Shown: piece after piece, positions 16,790-25,781 of the stretch
Position numbering within the stretch: position 1 is the first letter of the stretch
How the letters are laid out: each line of letters opens with the position of its first letter
Assembly (NCBI RefSeq): GCF_947495315.1
Contig: NZ_CANLYD010000019.1
Span: 62,001-126,000 of the forward strand
Length of the DNA: 64,000 nt
From: an uncultured Aquimarina sp.
GTDB lineage: Bacteria; Bacteroidota; Bacteroidia; Flavobacteriales; Flavobacteriaceae
Direction of reading: 5' to 3'
Notes under the pieces: generated by a model
Databases searched by the model: none
What the model was told of the DNA's origin: nothing
The model's input: only the letters and a program-made list of their open reading frames with translations
Program-made: the position numbers and the translations under genes

Positions 16790-16797
16790 TATATTTG
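16790..16797 (+). promoter_or_regulatory. Candidate -7 box (TATATTTG) of the aquaporin gene
   Basis: Exact match to the Bacteroidetes -7 consensus TAnnTTTG, 17 nt before the ATG at 16815. No clear -33 TTG was seen at the normal distance, so this rests on the -7 box and position. Confidence 0.45.
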
Positions 16798-16814
16798 CCA
16801 TCATTTCTAATTGT

Positions 16815-17477
16815 ATGAGACGTAAATATATATCAGAGATTATAGGCACATTTTCCATGGTTTTTTGTGGTACCGGAGCTATGACCATTAATGAAGTAAC
16901 AGGAGGTGATGTTACTCATGTGGGTATTGCAGCTACTTGGGGACTGATAGTTATGGCGATGATTTATGCCTTTGGTGATATTTCGGGAGCACACTTTAAC
17001 CCTGCCGTTACAATAGCTTTTGCATATGCTAAAAAATTCGAATGGAAAGAGGTACCTAAATATATTATTGCACAATGTGTCGGCGCAATTGCTGCCAGTA
17101 GTGTTTTACTTTTCCTATTTCCTGAAAGTGAATTTCTAGGCGGAACACTGCCTTCATTCGATGATCTCAGGGCGTTTATTTTAGAATTACTTCTTACTTA
17201 TTTTTTAATGTTAGTCATTATTAATGTATCAACCGGATCAAAAGAAGTAGGTATGATGGCTGGAATAGCAATTGGAGGTGTTGTACTTCTGGAAGCTATG
17301 TTTGCCGGACCTATGACCAACGCTTCTATGAATCCTGCAAGATCTCTGGGGCCAGCATTATTATCTGGTCATTGGGAACATCAATGGCTATATATGATTG
17401 CTCCAATAATTGGAGCAATATTAGCTGTGATGACCTGCAAACTTATCAAAGCAGATAACTGCTGTAAAGAATGCTAA
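16815..17477 (+). CDS. Aquaporin (MIP family channel)
   Basis: 220-residue six-helix channel of the major intrinsic protein family. The two half-helix motifs are present: GAHFNPAVT with Asn62-Pro63-Ala64 and SMNPARSLGPA with Asn173-Pro174-Ala175. The arginine after the second NPA (Arg176) is in place for the selectivity filter. The protein is shorter than glycerol facilitators of the GlpF type, which suggests water rather than polyol transport, although the filter residues were not modelled. The C-terminus ends in a cysteine-rich NCCKEC. It is preceded by a candidate TAnnTTTG box and is separate from the photolyase operon downstream. Confidence 0.92.
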   Translation: MRRKYISEIIGTFSMVFCGTGAMTINEVTGGDVTHVGIAATWGLIVMAMIYAFGDISGAHFNPAVTIAFAYAKKFEWKEVPKYIIAQCVGAIAASSVLLFLFPESEFLGGTLPSFDDLRAFILELLLTYFLMLVIINVSTGSKEVGMMAGIAIGGVVLLEAMFAGPMTNASMNPARSLGPALLSGHWEHQWLYMIAPIIGAILAVMTCKLIKADNCCKEC

Positions 17478-17550
17478 TCATTAAGTAAGATCTTTTATCT
17501 TATGCTATTAATAAACAAAATATCGAAACTAGATAAATTCTAATTTTATT

Positions 17551-17587
17551 TTTTGTTTAACATTTATCACTAAAAGATTAAACAAAA
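17551..17587. promoter_or_regulatory. 10-bp inverted repeat TTTTGTTTAA-N17-TTAAACAAAA
   Basis: Perfect inverted repeat upstream of the SRPBCC-SDR-photolyase operon, arms at 17551-17560 and 17578-17587. A sequence TACCTTTA, one base off TAnnTTTG, follows at 17594-17601, 21 nt before the ATG. Position suggests a regulator site for a light- or stress-controlled operon. Confidence 0.55.
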
Positions 17588-17621
17588 TGATTGTACCTTT
17601 AGCCTGAAAAAGAGGTACAAA

Positions 17622-18116
17622 ATGAAAATATATACGCTAAAAGCAAAACAAAACCTACCAATTTCTCTTCAGGAAGCTTGGGATTTTTTATCAGATCCAA
17701 GAAACCTAAAGGTTATTACTCCGGATTATATGGGGTTTAAGATTTTATCCGGTGCAGATAGAAAAATGTATGCTGGACAAATCATCCAATACATCGTTAC
17801 TCCTGTAGCTGGTATAAAAACTAAATGGGTTACCGAAATTACTCATACTGTAGACAAAGAATATTTTGTAGACGAGCAACGATTTGGTCCTTACGCACTC
17901 TGGCATCATAAACATTTTATAAAAGAAATTCCCGGAGGCGTCGAAATGGAAGATATTATTGATTACAAAGTACCGTTTGGAATTTTAGGACAGCTGATAC
18001 ATCCATTTTTGATTAAACCAAAGCTAAAAGAGATCTTTGATTATAGAGAAAAAAAGCTAATCGAAATGTTCGGAGCTTTCAATCATCCAACAGAAAAGCA
18101 AGTCGAACTAGTTTAA
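17622..18116 (+). CDS. SRPBCC family protein
   Basis: 164 residues of the START/SRPBCC (polyketide cyclase-like) fold that binds small hydrophobic ligands. It starts with KAKQNLPISLQEAWDFLSDPRNLKVITP, the typical N-terminal strand-helix of the fold, and contains HTVDKEYFVDEQRFGPYALWHHKHF in the central sheet. Members of this group are routinely found next to photolyase genes in Bacteroidetes; the ligand is unknown. First of three genes that appear to form an operon with an SDR 20 nt downstream and the photolyase. Confidence 0.88.
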   Translation: MKIYTLKAKQNLPISLQEAWDFLSDPRNLKVITPDYMGFKILSGADRKMYAGQIIQYIVTPVAGIKTKWVTEITHTVDKEYFVDEQRFGPYALWHHKHFIKEIPGGVEMEDIIDYKVPFGILGQLIHPFLIKPKLKEIFDYREKKLIEMFGAFNHPTEKQVELV

Positions 18117-18136
18117 TTATTTAGAAATTATACGAA

Positions 18137-18835
18137 ATGAGAAAAAATATTTTACTTATTGGTGGTAGCCACGGTATAGGATTTGAAATAGCATTAAAAT
18201 TATACGACAAACATAACATCTTTATAGCTTCTCGTACCTCGGAGAATTTAGGAAACCTGGAAGTCACACACATTCCATATGATGCATCAACAGATGAAAT
18301 TGACGCTTCAAAACTACCTGAGCAATTAGATGGTTTTGTATACTGTCCTGGAAGTATAAATCTGAAACCATTTAAAATGTTAAGTCCGGAAGTCTTTCAG
18401 GAAGATATGCAAATCAATTTTATGTTCTTAGTAAAAATCATGCATTCCATTCTTCCTCAATTAAAAAAGTCAGACCAAGCTAGCCTAATATTCTTCAGCA
18501 CTGTTGCTGTGAAAGTTGGTATGCCTTTCCATACTAGTGTTGCTGCTGCAAAAGGCGCTATAGAAGGTTTCGCAAAAGCATTGGCCGCAGAATATGCTCC
18601 TAAATTTAGAGTAAATGTAATCGCACCTTCATTAACCGACACACCATTAGCTCAAAGACTTTTAGGTAATGAAAAAAAACGAGAAAAAATGGATGAACGT
18701 CACCCTCTTAAACGTGTTGGCGAAGCAGAGGATATTGCCAATATTGCAAAATTTTTACTAAGTGATGATAGTAGTTGGATTACAGGACAAGTATTAGGTG
18801 TTGATGGAGGAATGTCTACATTAAATGTAAATTAA
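18137..18835 (+). CDS. SDR family oxidoreductase
   Basis: 232-residue short-chain dehydrogenase/reductase. The cofactor loop reads GGSHGIGFEIA; the expected NAG motif is replaced by CPGSINLKP; the catalytic Tyr is not in a YxxxK motif, as the corresponding position reads HTSVAAAKGAI, so Tyr is lost while Lys is kept. PSLTDTPLAQRL and the C-terminal ITGQVLGVDGGMSTL are typical. With an unusual active site the chemistry may differ from a standard reductase. The stop codon is one base from the photolyase start, so the two are translationally close. The role in the photolyase operon is unknown. Confidence 0.85.
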   Translation: MRKNILLIGGSHGIGFEIALKLYDKHNIFIASRTSENLGNLEVTHIPYDASTDEIDASKLPEQLDGFVYCPGSINLKPFKMLSPEVFQEDMQINFMFLVKIMHSILPQLKKSDQASLIFFSTVAVKVGMPFHTSVAAAKGAIEGFAKALAAEYAPKFRVNVIAPSLTDTPLAQRLLGNEKKREKMDERHPLKRVGEAEDIANIAKFLLSDDSSWITGQVLGVDGGMSTLNVN

Positions 18836-18836
18836 T

Positions 18837-20147
18837 ATGTCGCAAAAAGTAAATATCTTCTGGTTCAGGAGAGATCTTAGACTTGATGACAGTATAGGAT
18901 TTCTCGAAGCTCTTAAAGATGACTTACCTATTTTACCGATTTTTATTTTTGATACTGATATATTGGATAAACTTCCTAAAGATGATGCTAGATTATCTTT
19001 TATACACCATACATTACAAAAGATTCGCAAAGAATTACAGAACGATCATAATAGTTCCATTGCCTTTTTTAATGGTAAGCCTGCTGAAGTTTTTAAGCAC
19101 CTAATAAAGGGTTATGATATTGAGAAAGTATATGCTAATCACGATTATGAGCCTTATGCAAAAGAAAGAGATAAATCCATAGCAAAACTCCTCCTGGATA
19201 ATTCTATAGAATTTAAAACCTACAAAGACCAAGTGATTTTCGAGAAAAGCGAAATCGTAAAATCTGACGGAAATCCTTATGTTGTTTATACTCCGTATAA
19301 AAATAAATGGAAAGAAGAATTTGATAGATCAAAATTAAAAATTCACGATACCAATCCGTATTTAAACAATTTAATCCAAAACACCGAACTACCAAATCTT
19401 TCGTTATCCAACATAGGATTTAAAAAATCCTCAATTGAAGTGCCAGATTATCTGGTTACTCCTACTCTTATTGACAATTATGAGGCTACTCGTAATTTCC
19501 CTGCAAAAGAAAATGGAACATCCAAACTTGGCACACATTTACGTTTTGGTACCGTAAGTGTTCGTAAAATGATAAAAAAAGCAATTGCAGAAAAAAATGA
19601 AGTTTTTTGGTCAGAATTAATATGGCGCGAGTTCTTTATGCAAATTCTTTGGCACTTTCCTCATACTAAGGACAAAGCATTTAGACCAAAATATGATCGT
19701 ATAGAATGGCGCAATAACGAAAAAGAGTTTGAAGCTTGGAGAAATGGCAAAACTGGATACCCACTAGTGGATGCAGGAATGCGCCAACTCAATGAAACAG
19801 GATATATGCATAATAGAGTTAGAATGTTAGTTGCTAGTTTTTTATGCAAACACTTATTGATTGATTGGCGTTGGGGAGAAGCATATTTTGCCGAAAAACT
19901 GTTGGACTATGATATGTCTGCCAATGTAGGCAATTGGCAATGGGCAGCCGGTTCTGGTGTTGATGCAGCTCCTTATTTTAGAATCTTTAACCCTACAACA
20001 CAAGTAACTAAATTTGATAAAAACCACGAATATATCAAGGCCTGGATTAAGGATATTAATGAACTAACGTATCCGCATCCTATTGTAGATCATAAAGAAG
20101 CAAGAGAACGTTGTCTTAAAGTCTATAAAGAAGCGGTGGCCGAATAA
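18837..20147 (+). CDS. phr: Deoxyribodipyrimidine photo-lyase
   Basis: 436-residue photolyase/cryptochrome family flavoprotein; repairs cyclobutane pyrimidine dimers using blue light. The N-terminal antenna domain begins VNIFWFRRDLRLDD. The FAD domain has WREFFMQILWHFP near 264, GKTGYPLVDAGMRQLNETGYMHNRVRML and NVGNWQWAAGSGVDAAPYFRIFNP, which contain the FAD-contact and DNA-contact residues of class I enzymes. It is the last gene of an operon with an SRPBCC protein and an SDR, starting one base after the SDR stop codon. Whether it is a CPD photolyase or a related cryptochrome cannot be decided from these motifs alone. Confidence 0.92.
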   Translation: MSQKVNIFWFRRDLRLDDSIGFLEALKDDLPILPIFIFDTDILDKLPKDDARLSFIHHTLQKIRKELQNDHNSSIAFFNGKPAEVFKHLIKGYDIEKVYANHDYEPYAKERDKSIAKLLLDNSIEFKTYKDQVIFEKSEIVKSDGNPYVVYTPYKNKWKEEFDRSKLKIHDTNPYLNNLIQNTELPNLSLSNIGFKKSSIEVPDYLVTPTLIDNYEATRNFPAKENGTSKLGTHLRFGTVSVRKMIKKAIAEKNEVFWSELIWREFFMQILWHFPHTKDKAFRPKYDRIEWRNNEKEFEAWRNGKTGYPLVDAGMRQLNETGYMHNRVRMLVASFLCKHLLIDWRWGEAYFAEKLLDYDMSANVGNWQWAAGSGVDAAPYFRIFNPTTQVTKFDKNHEYIKAWIKDINELTYPHPIVDHKEARERCLKVYKEAVAE

Positions 20148-20240
20148 CCAAATTATAACATTTCTTTAAAAATATGAATTGAAGTTTTTTGTAATTTAAT
20201 AGCATTACAAATCAATTATAAACTAACAAACTTCAAACCA

Positions 20241-20606
20241 ATGAATACACAAGAAGTAGCCAATCGTTTAGTAGAACTTTGCCGTAAGGGTGAAAATATG
20301 CAAGCTTTAAAAGAACTGTATGCTGACAATGTAGTTAGTAAAGAAATGCCTGGAGCTCCAAATGCTATAGTTACCGGAAAAGAAGCTGTTACCAAAAAAA
20401 GTCAAGATTGGTATGCTAGTGTAGAGGAATTCCATGGAGGAGAAATTTCTGATCCTGTTGTTGCAGAAAATCATTTTACTTGTAAGATGAAAATGGATTG
20501 CACATTTAAAGGACAAGGACGCATGCAGATGGAAGAACTAGCCATCTATAATGTGAATAATGGTAAAATAGTAGAAGAGCAGTTCTTTTACTCTATGCCT
20601 AATTAA
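20241..20606 (+). CDS. NTF2/SnoaL-like domain protein
   Basis: 121-residue protein of the nuclear transport factor 2 fold: NTQEVANRLVELCRKGENMQALKELYADNVVSKEM is the N-terminal helix-loop-strand typical for the family, and KMKMDCTFKGQGRMQMEELAIYNVNNGKIVEEQFFY the last strands. These proteins bind or transform small molecules in a conical pocket. Substrate unknown. Probably a single-gene unit, ended by the bidirectional terminator at 20616-20648. Confidence 0.82.
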   Translation: MNTQEVANRLVELCRKGENMQALKELYADNVVSKEMPGAPNAIVTGKEAVTKKSQDWYASVEEFHGGEISDPVVAENHFTCKMKMDCTFKGQGRMQMEELAIYNVNNGKIVEEQFFYSMPN

Positions 20607-20615
20607 AGTTAAAAC

Positions 20616-20648
20616 AAAAGGATTACTTAGCAATCAAGTAATCCTTTT
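20616..20648. terminator. Bidirectional intrinsic terminator
   Basis: 13-bp perfect arms AAAAGGATTACTT (20616-20628) and AAGTAATCCTTTT (20636-20648), loop AGCAATC, between two convergent genes. A- and T-tracts on either side let it serve both the NTF2-like gene and the secreted 804-residue protein gene. Confidence 0.85.
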
Positions 20649-20675
20649 ATATTATTTATATCATATATCTCTAAT

Positions 20676-23090
20676 TTACTGAATTAGGATCTTAAATTTA
20701 GTAATTGAATCTCCAGAATCAATATGCAGAAAATAATATCCTGTGGACAATTCTGTAGATAATTTTAAATTATCGCCTGAAAAACTCTTTATACCGTATA
20801 TTTTTTGTCCAAACAGCGAATACACGTTTATTTCTGCTTTATCAAGATTCTTATTAAAATTAATTATCTTATTCTCAGAAACGGGATTCGGAAATACATT
20901 TAATTCATTAACTCCTAGTTCATTTTCTTCTATACCAAGAGCGCTGACAAAATTAGATACCGGAATCGATATTATTCCTGAAAAATAATTACTCCCACTA
21001 CCAAAAGTTATCCAAGTATCATCTCCAACTACTATATTCTCATCGATAAAGGTTGTATAAAAGTCCTCTTTAAGATCATATACTTTTTCATAAGCTTCTT
21101 CCTCAAATTTATAGTATCCGTCCCAAGTAAACCCTAGAAAAGGAACTTCATTATAAAAGGCTATTTTTCGATTCCAATTTTGATCAGGTAAATTATTTGA
21201 AGGTTTAGGGTAATGAGCAACAAAATCTGTCCCATCAAAAAGAGCTAGTTCTTCAGTATACCCCAACCACATAATATCGTTCTCATCAATACTGATATAC
21301 CTTAAATATTCTGTAGTACTAGCTTCATCTATATTAGGATTGTCTATTCTAACAAAACCATTATTTTCTATTCTAAACAACCCCCCTCTATTTACTCCCC
21401 AATTATCCCTGTTGGCAACATAGGTAACTCCATTATTATCAGTAACCATATCTCTAATAATAAAAGATAGTGATGAAACATCCATCTGAGTAAAAGTTTC
21501 AGTCTCTACATTGAACTTCAAAAAACCTGGATTATCTCCCATAAATATATCAGTTCCGTCAAAAGTCAAATGCCTGGAGTAGTTGTATAACAAATTTTCT
21601 GGTATCTCAAAAAACGACCATATTTCATTTTCAAATTTTGATAAGTATCTATCATTTGTTATAACCCACAAAACATTGTTCTGTGTCATGTACATTGCCG
21701 TAATTGTTTTGAAATCAAAATGTTCTGGCAACGTAACTTTATCCCAATTAACCCCATCAAACTTTGCTAATCCGTTATATCCGCCTGCCCATACATTATC
21801 TTGAGAATCTTTTTCTATAACCGTTACTCGCGTAGGGATTTCCTGAAGTATTCCAAATTCTGATATTCCGGTTCCATCATAATATCCCATGCCTTCAATT
21901 GTCCTAAAGAACAAGTCTCCATTTTTGTTTATTATTTCAAAAACAATGCTCTCTGTTGAAGCTAAAAAAGACACCTCATTTGTTTCATTAATACGGCTAA
22001 CATTATACTCTGCGAACTTTTCTGATTTATGGATGAAATGTAATTCACTATTTCCAGGAGTAAAATCAATAATACTATAATAAGAACTAGATAGTACTGT
22101 CCTAGAAAACATTCCATTATTCTCTTCAATATATTCTAAACTATCCGAAGAATCATTATTTATAAACCACAGCTTATCATTTGAACCAATTTTCATCTTA
22201 CCAGTAATCGAGCTAGTTTGATTATTAAGATAGAAAAACTGAGCAGATGTAATTCCTTCATTAATTGGAAATGCCAGAACTCCATCAATTAATGAATCAT
22301 CTGCATCTGGAGAGTCTTTACTTTCAAACTGACAATAAACATTAGAATTACTATCCGCAACAATATTAGTAATTTTCACAGGAGAATCCGTATAATCATA
22401 TGAAATGGTTTGTAGACCATTTTCAAAATAATACGAACCTACTTTATAATTCTCAGAACAGCATTGAGTTGAATTTTCTTTTACGAAAAATACTGAGTTA
22501 GCTTCATTTATATAAATACTTTTTATTATAAAATCTGATTCTGAAACAACAAACCAAGAATTAGCATTGTATATAGCCATTTTATCATTATCGGATTGAT
22601 AAATAACAAACATCTCGTTATCTTTTGTTACAACCTTATTGTAATCATAGATAAAACTCTGACCACTGTTACCCCTATAGTGTATAACTATTTTATCTGA
22701 GTATGTTAACCAAACACTTCCGTCTTTTGCTAAAACAAAATCTCTACAATATTCTCCCTCTTGATTTATTTTAACAAACTCACTATTGGATTGTTTATAT
22801 ACATTATCATCACCATCAATAAACCAAATATCATTATCCAAATCTAACAATACTTTTTCAAAAGGCAGCATGGCACCTATATCTTTGTTAGAATAGATTG
22901 TGTGATCATTTGGATAATTATCTAGGTTAAATTTAAAGATCCTATCATTATGTATAGAAACCATTAAGTTATCTTCATAATCAATATAAACATCATTAGC
23001 TTTATTTGGATTATAATAATGACTTAGCTCTTGTGAGAAAGAATAGAAAAATGAACAAGTCAATAAAGTTGTAAGTAGTATTTTTTTCAT
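20676..23090 (-). CDS. Secreted beta-propeller-like protein with T9SS type A sorting domain
   Basis: 804 residues. The signal peptide MKKILLTTLLTCSFFYSFSQ is followed by repeated short strands of the type found in two-component regulator propellers (for example WAGGYNGLAKFDGVNW and MWLGYTEELALFDGTDF), probably two seven-bladed propellers. The last 75 residues are a Por secretion tail: NVFPNPVSENKIINF, INVYSLFGQKIY and GYYFLHIDSGDSITKFKILIQ. It is thus exported by the type IX system and anchored or released at the surface. Binding partner unknown. Monocistronic, sharing a terminator with the NTF2-like gene. Confidence 0.85.
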   Translation of the reverse strand: MKKILLTTLLTCSFFYSFSQELSHYYNPNKANDVYIDYEDNLMVSIHNDRIFKFNLDNYPNDHTIYSNKDIGAMLPFEKVLLDLDNDIWFIDGDDNVYKQSNSEFVKINQEGEYCRDFVLAKDGSVWLTYSDKIVIHYRGNSGQSFIYDYNKVVTKDNEMFVIYQSDNDKMAIYNANSWFVVSESDFIIKSIYINEANSVFFVKENSTQCCSENYKVGSYYFENGLQTISYDYTDSPVKITNIVADSNSNVYCQFESKDSPDADDSLIDGVLAFPINEGITSAQFFYLNNQTSSITGKMKIGSNDKLWFINNDSSDSLEYIEENNGMFSRTVLSSSYYSIIDFTPGNSELHFIHKSEKFAEYNVSRINETNEVSFLASTESIVFEIINKNGDLFFRTIEGMGYYDGTGISEFGILQEIPTRVTVIEKDSQDNVWAGGYNGLAKFDGVNWDKVTLPEHFDFKTITAMYMTQNNVLWVITNDRYLSKFENEIWSFFEIPENLLYNYSRHLTFDGTDIFMGDNPGFLKFNVETETFTQMDVSSLSFIIRDMVTDNNGVTYVANRDNWGVNRGGLFRIENNGFVRIDNPNIDEASTTEYLRYISIDENDIMWLGYTEELALFDGTDFVAHYPKPSNNLPDQNWNRKIAFYNEVPFLGFTWDGYYKFEEEAYEKVYDLKEDFYTTFIDENIVVGDDTWITFGSGSNYFSGIISIPVSNFVSALGIEENELGVNELNVFPNPVSENKIINFNKNLDKAEINVYSLFGQKIYGIKSFSGDNLKLSTELSTGYYFLHIDSGDSITKFKILIQ

Positions 23091-23235
23091 ATTTTGGGTT
23101 TTTAGGTTGCGAATATATTAATAACTAATAATTAGTTACCAAACTAATCGTTTTGTTACCATCATAATAGTTTATTTTTCAGATAATACAACTAATATAT
23201 AAACAATCTAAATACCAAATAGAACACTAAAAAGC

Positions 23236-24114
23236 TTACAAAAACCTCCTCACTTTCTCTAAAGCAGGATTACGATTGTCTTCTTTCCAGATTACAGAAA
23301 GCTCAGCTCTTTGTGGTATATTTGGGATTTCTAAAAATTTTACATTCAGGTCAAAACCATATTGCAATGAGGTTGGCACAATTGCTACTCCTAATCCACT
23401 CTCTACTAATTTGAAAATTGTTTGAGCATGTACTGATTTATGAGAAACGATTGGGGTAAAACCTTGATCTTCACAAATACTCATGATTTTATCATAATAT
23501 ATCGAACTATAATCAGAAGAGAATAAAACGAAATGTTCTGAGGAAACTTGGGCTACATTTTTAAAGTTATACTCATCTAATTGGTGATCCTTTGGCAGAA
23601 CTAATGAAAACGTATCCGTTTGCACCGCTTTTATACAAACTCCATCAGGCACTCTTGCTAATCGAACAAACCCAAAATCAAGTTGATCACTTACAATCGC
23701 CTTTACCTGATCGTAATTAGACATTTCTTCGAGGCTAAATTGTATTTTAGGATTCTCTTTATCCACTTTCACCAAAAGCTCCGGTATCACCGTCTGTATT
23801 GCTGAGCCTAAAAAACCAATTCTAATTTCCCCTTCGCTTCCTTTGTCAATTAATGCGGTTTGTTTTACAGTAAAGTCAATATGATTAAAAATATAAGCAA
23901 TTTCATTCTTGAGATACTCTCCTGCTACTGTTAAGCTAACATTTCTTTTATTTCTAATAAATAGTTCTGCTCCTATAATTTCTTCCATTTGCTTGATTTG
24001 TCTACTTAAACCAGGTTGTGAAATAAACAATCGTTCTGCAGCTTTTCTAAAATGTAATTCTTCGGCTACAGCCAAAAAATAAGTAAAGTGACGTAATTCT
24101 AATTGATAACCCAT
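23236..24114 (-). CDS. LysR family regulator, divergent from hut operon
   Basis: 292-residue LysR-type regulator. The N-terminal winged helix (about 1-60) reads ELRHFTYFLAVAEELHFRKAAERLFISQPGLSRQIKQMEE, with the standard recognition helix. The C-terminal ligand domain occupies about 90-292 (GEIRIGFLGSAIQTVIPELL). It is divergent from hutH across 84 nt that contain an 11-bp inverted repeat with 11-nt spacing, the typical LysR operator form. It is therefore the likely regulator of histidine utilisation here, with urocanate or histidine as a possible effector; this differs from the HutC repressors of proteobacteria. Confidence 0.9.
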   Translation of the reverse strand: MGYQLELRHFTYFLAVAEELHFRKAAERLFISQPGLSRQIKQMEEIIGAELFIRNKRNVSLTVAGEYLKNEIAYIFNHIDFTVKQTALIDKGSEGEIRIGFLGSAIQTVIPELLVKVDKENPKIQFSLEEMSNYDQVKAIVSDQLDFGFVRLARVPDGVCIKAVQTDTFSLVLPKDHQLDEYNFKNVAQVSSEHFVLFSSDYSSIYYDKIMSICEDQGFTPIVSHKSVHAQTIFKLVESGLGVAIVPTSLQYGFDLNVKFLEIPNIPQRAELSVIWKEDNRNPALEKVRRFL

Positions 24115-24133
24115 AGTTATTAATTATTGACAA

Positions 24134-24166
24134 AATTAGTATTTATAAGTATTAAAAATACTAATT
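24134..24166. promoter_or_regulatory. LysR-type operator between lysR and hutH
   Basis: Perfect 11-bp inverted repeat AATTAGTATTT (24134-24144) and AAATACTAATT (24156-24166) with an 11-nt spacer. It lies 19 nt beyond the LysR start and 32 nt before hutH, a form typical of T-N11-A sites of this regulator family. Confidence 0.75.
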
Positions 24167-24198
24167 ATCTTAGTGTATACAAATATGAATAACCAATA

Positions 24199-25779
24199 AT
24201 GTCTAAAATATCATCATATTTTCGGTTTGGAGAAGATTATTTAACCGCCGGAAAAGCCATAAAAATAGCTTCAGGAGAAATCAAGGGAACTATTTCTGAA
24301 ACCTCCAGGGAAAAAATCAGAAAGAGCCGCCAGGTAGTTGAAAACATTGTAAACAAAGGTCATCCAGTTTACGGAATCAATACTGGCTTTGGTCCTTTGT
24401 GTACCACTATGATTTCTAAAGAAGAGACTAAAATACTTCAATCGAATATTTTAAAAAGTCATAGCGTTGGCGTGGGTGATTCCATTGATTCGGAAATAGC
24501 AAAACTCATGTTGATTCTAAAGCTACAATCACTTTCCAAAGGATATTCCGGTATTGCAGAGAGTACGTTGGATCGCATACTTTGGCATATTGACAATGAT
24601 GTGATTCCTTTGGTTCCTTCTCAAGGATCAGTAGGTGCTTCGGGTGATTTAGCACCACTCTCCCATCTCTTCCTACCTTTAATTGGTTTAGGGAAAGTTA
24701 TATACAATGATAATGAGATAGCCACTTCAACTTTATTTATAGAAACAGGACTAACTTCTTTAGATCTTGGCCCAAAAGAAGGCCTTGCTCTGATCAATGG
24801 AACACAATTTATAGCGGCGCACGCTGTAAAAGTCGTAGAAAAACTACATAGTTGTCTTTCGCAAGCAGATATCATCGGAGCCATGATGATAGAAGGACTA
24901 CAAGGCTCTGTAAAACCTTTTTATAATGAATTACACGAATTACGCCCTTTCAAAGGAAATGTTCATGTAGCTTCCAGAGTAAAATCTTTACTAAAAGGAT
25001 CTGAAATCATGGAAGATCATATTGATTGTGATCGTGTTCAGGATCCGTATTCACTGCGATGTATTCCTCAAGTACACGGAGCTTCCAGAAACGCTTGGCT
25101 TCATCTTAAAGAATTAGTAGAAACCGAATTAAATTCTGTTACTGACAATCCGATTATCATTGATGAAGAACTCACTATAAGTGGCGGAAGTTTTCATGGG
25201 CAGCCATTAGCCATGGCAATAGACTACGCTTGTCTTGCAGCTTCTGAAGTTGGTAATATTTCGGATAGAAGAATATACCTGGCGTTAGAAGGCAACTCTC
25301 CAGGAGTTCCTAAATTATTAATGGAAGACACCGGTATTAATTCCGGTTATATGATTTTACAATACACGACCGCTGCATTAGCGAGCGAGAACAAAGGATT
25401 GTGTTTCCCTTCTAGTGCAGACAGTATTCCAACATCATTAGGACAAGAAGACCACGTAAGTATGGGATCTATAGGTGGTAGAAAAGCTTTAAGAGTGATT
25501 GAAAATGTAGAAAAAATATTAGCGATAGAACTTTTGACAGCGGCACAAGCCTTTGAGTTTAGAAAACCTATGAAATCCGGTATTATTCTGGATGAAATTC
25601 ATAAAACTATACGCAAAGAGGTTCCTTTTGCAGAAAAAGATCGCGTTTTTGCAGATGATATAAAAAAGGGAATTGATATTATTAAAAAGAAAACGATCAT
25701 AACATTAGCGAATAATGTAGCCAACAGGGAGAATTTGTCTTTAGAAACTAAATTCTCCACTCAATTTGAAACTTATTAA
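24199..25779 (+). CDS. hutH: Histidine ammonia-lyase HutH
   Basis: First step of histidine degradation, L-histidine to urocanate and ammonia. Full length, 526 residues. The MIO prosthetic group would form from Ala147-Ser148-Gly149 in GSVGASGDLAPLSH, the signature of the aromatic amino acid lyase family; the loop tyrosine region VYGINTGFG near 58-65 and later NGTQF, SRNAW and SVTDNPI are also present. First gene of the hut operon, divergent from a LysR regulator; its stop is followed by hutI after 2 nt. Confidence 0.97.
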   Translation: MSKISSYFRFGEDYLTAGKAIKIASGEIKGTISETSREKIRKSRQVVENIVNKGHPVYGINTGFGPLCTTMISKEETKILQSNILKSHSVGVGDSIDSEIAKLMLILKLQSLSKGYSGIAESTLDRILWHIDNDVIPLVPSQGSVGASGDLAPLSHLFLPLIGLGKVIYNDNEIATSTLFIETGLTSLDLGPKEGLALINGTQFIAAHAVKVVEKLHSCLSQADIIGAMMIEGLQGSVKPFYNELHELRPFKGNVHVASRVKSLLKGSEIMEDHIDCDRVQDPYSLRCIPQVHGASRNAWLHLKELVETELNSVTDNPIIIDEELTISGGSFHGQPLAMAIDYACLAASEVGNISDRRIYLALEGNSPGVPKLLMEDTGINSGYMILQYTTAALASENKGLCFPSSADSIPTSLGQEDHVSMGSIGGRKALRVIENVEKILAIELLTAAQAFEFRKPMKSGIILDEIHKTIRKEVPFAEKDRVFADDIKKGIDIIKKKTIITLANNVANRENLSLETKFSTQFETY

Positions 25780-25781
25780 TT

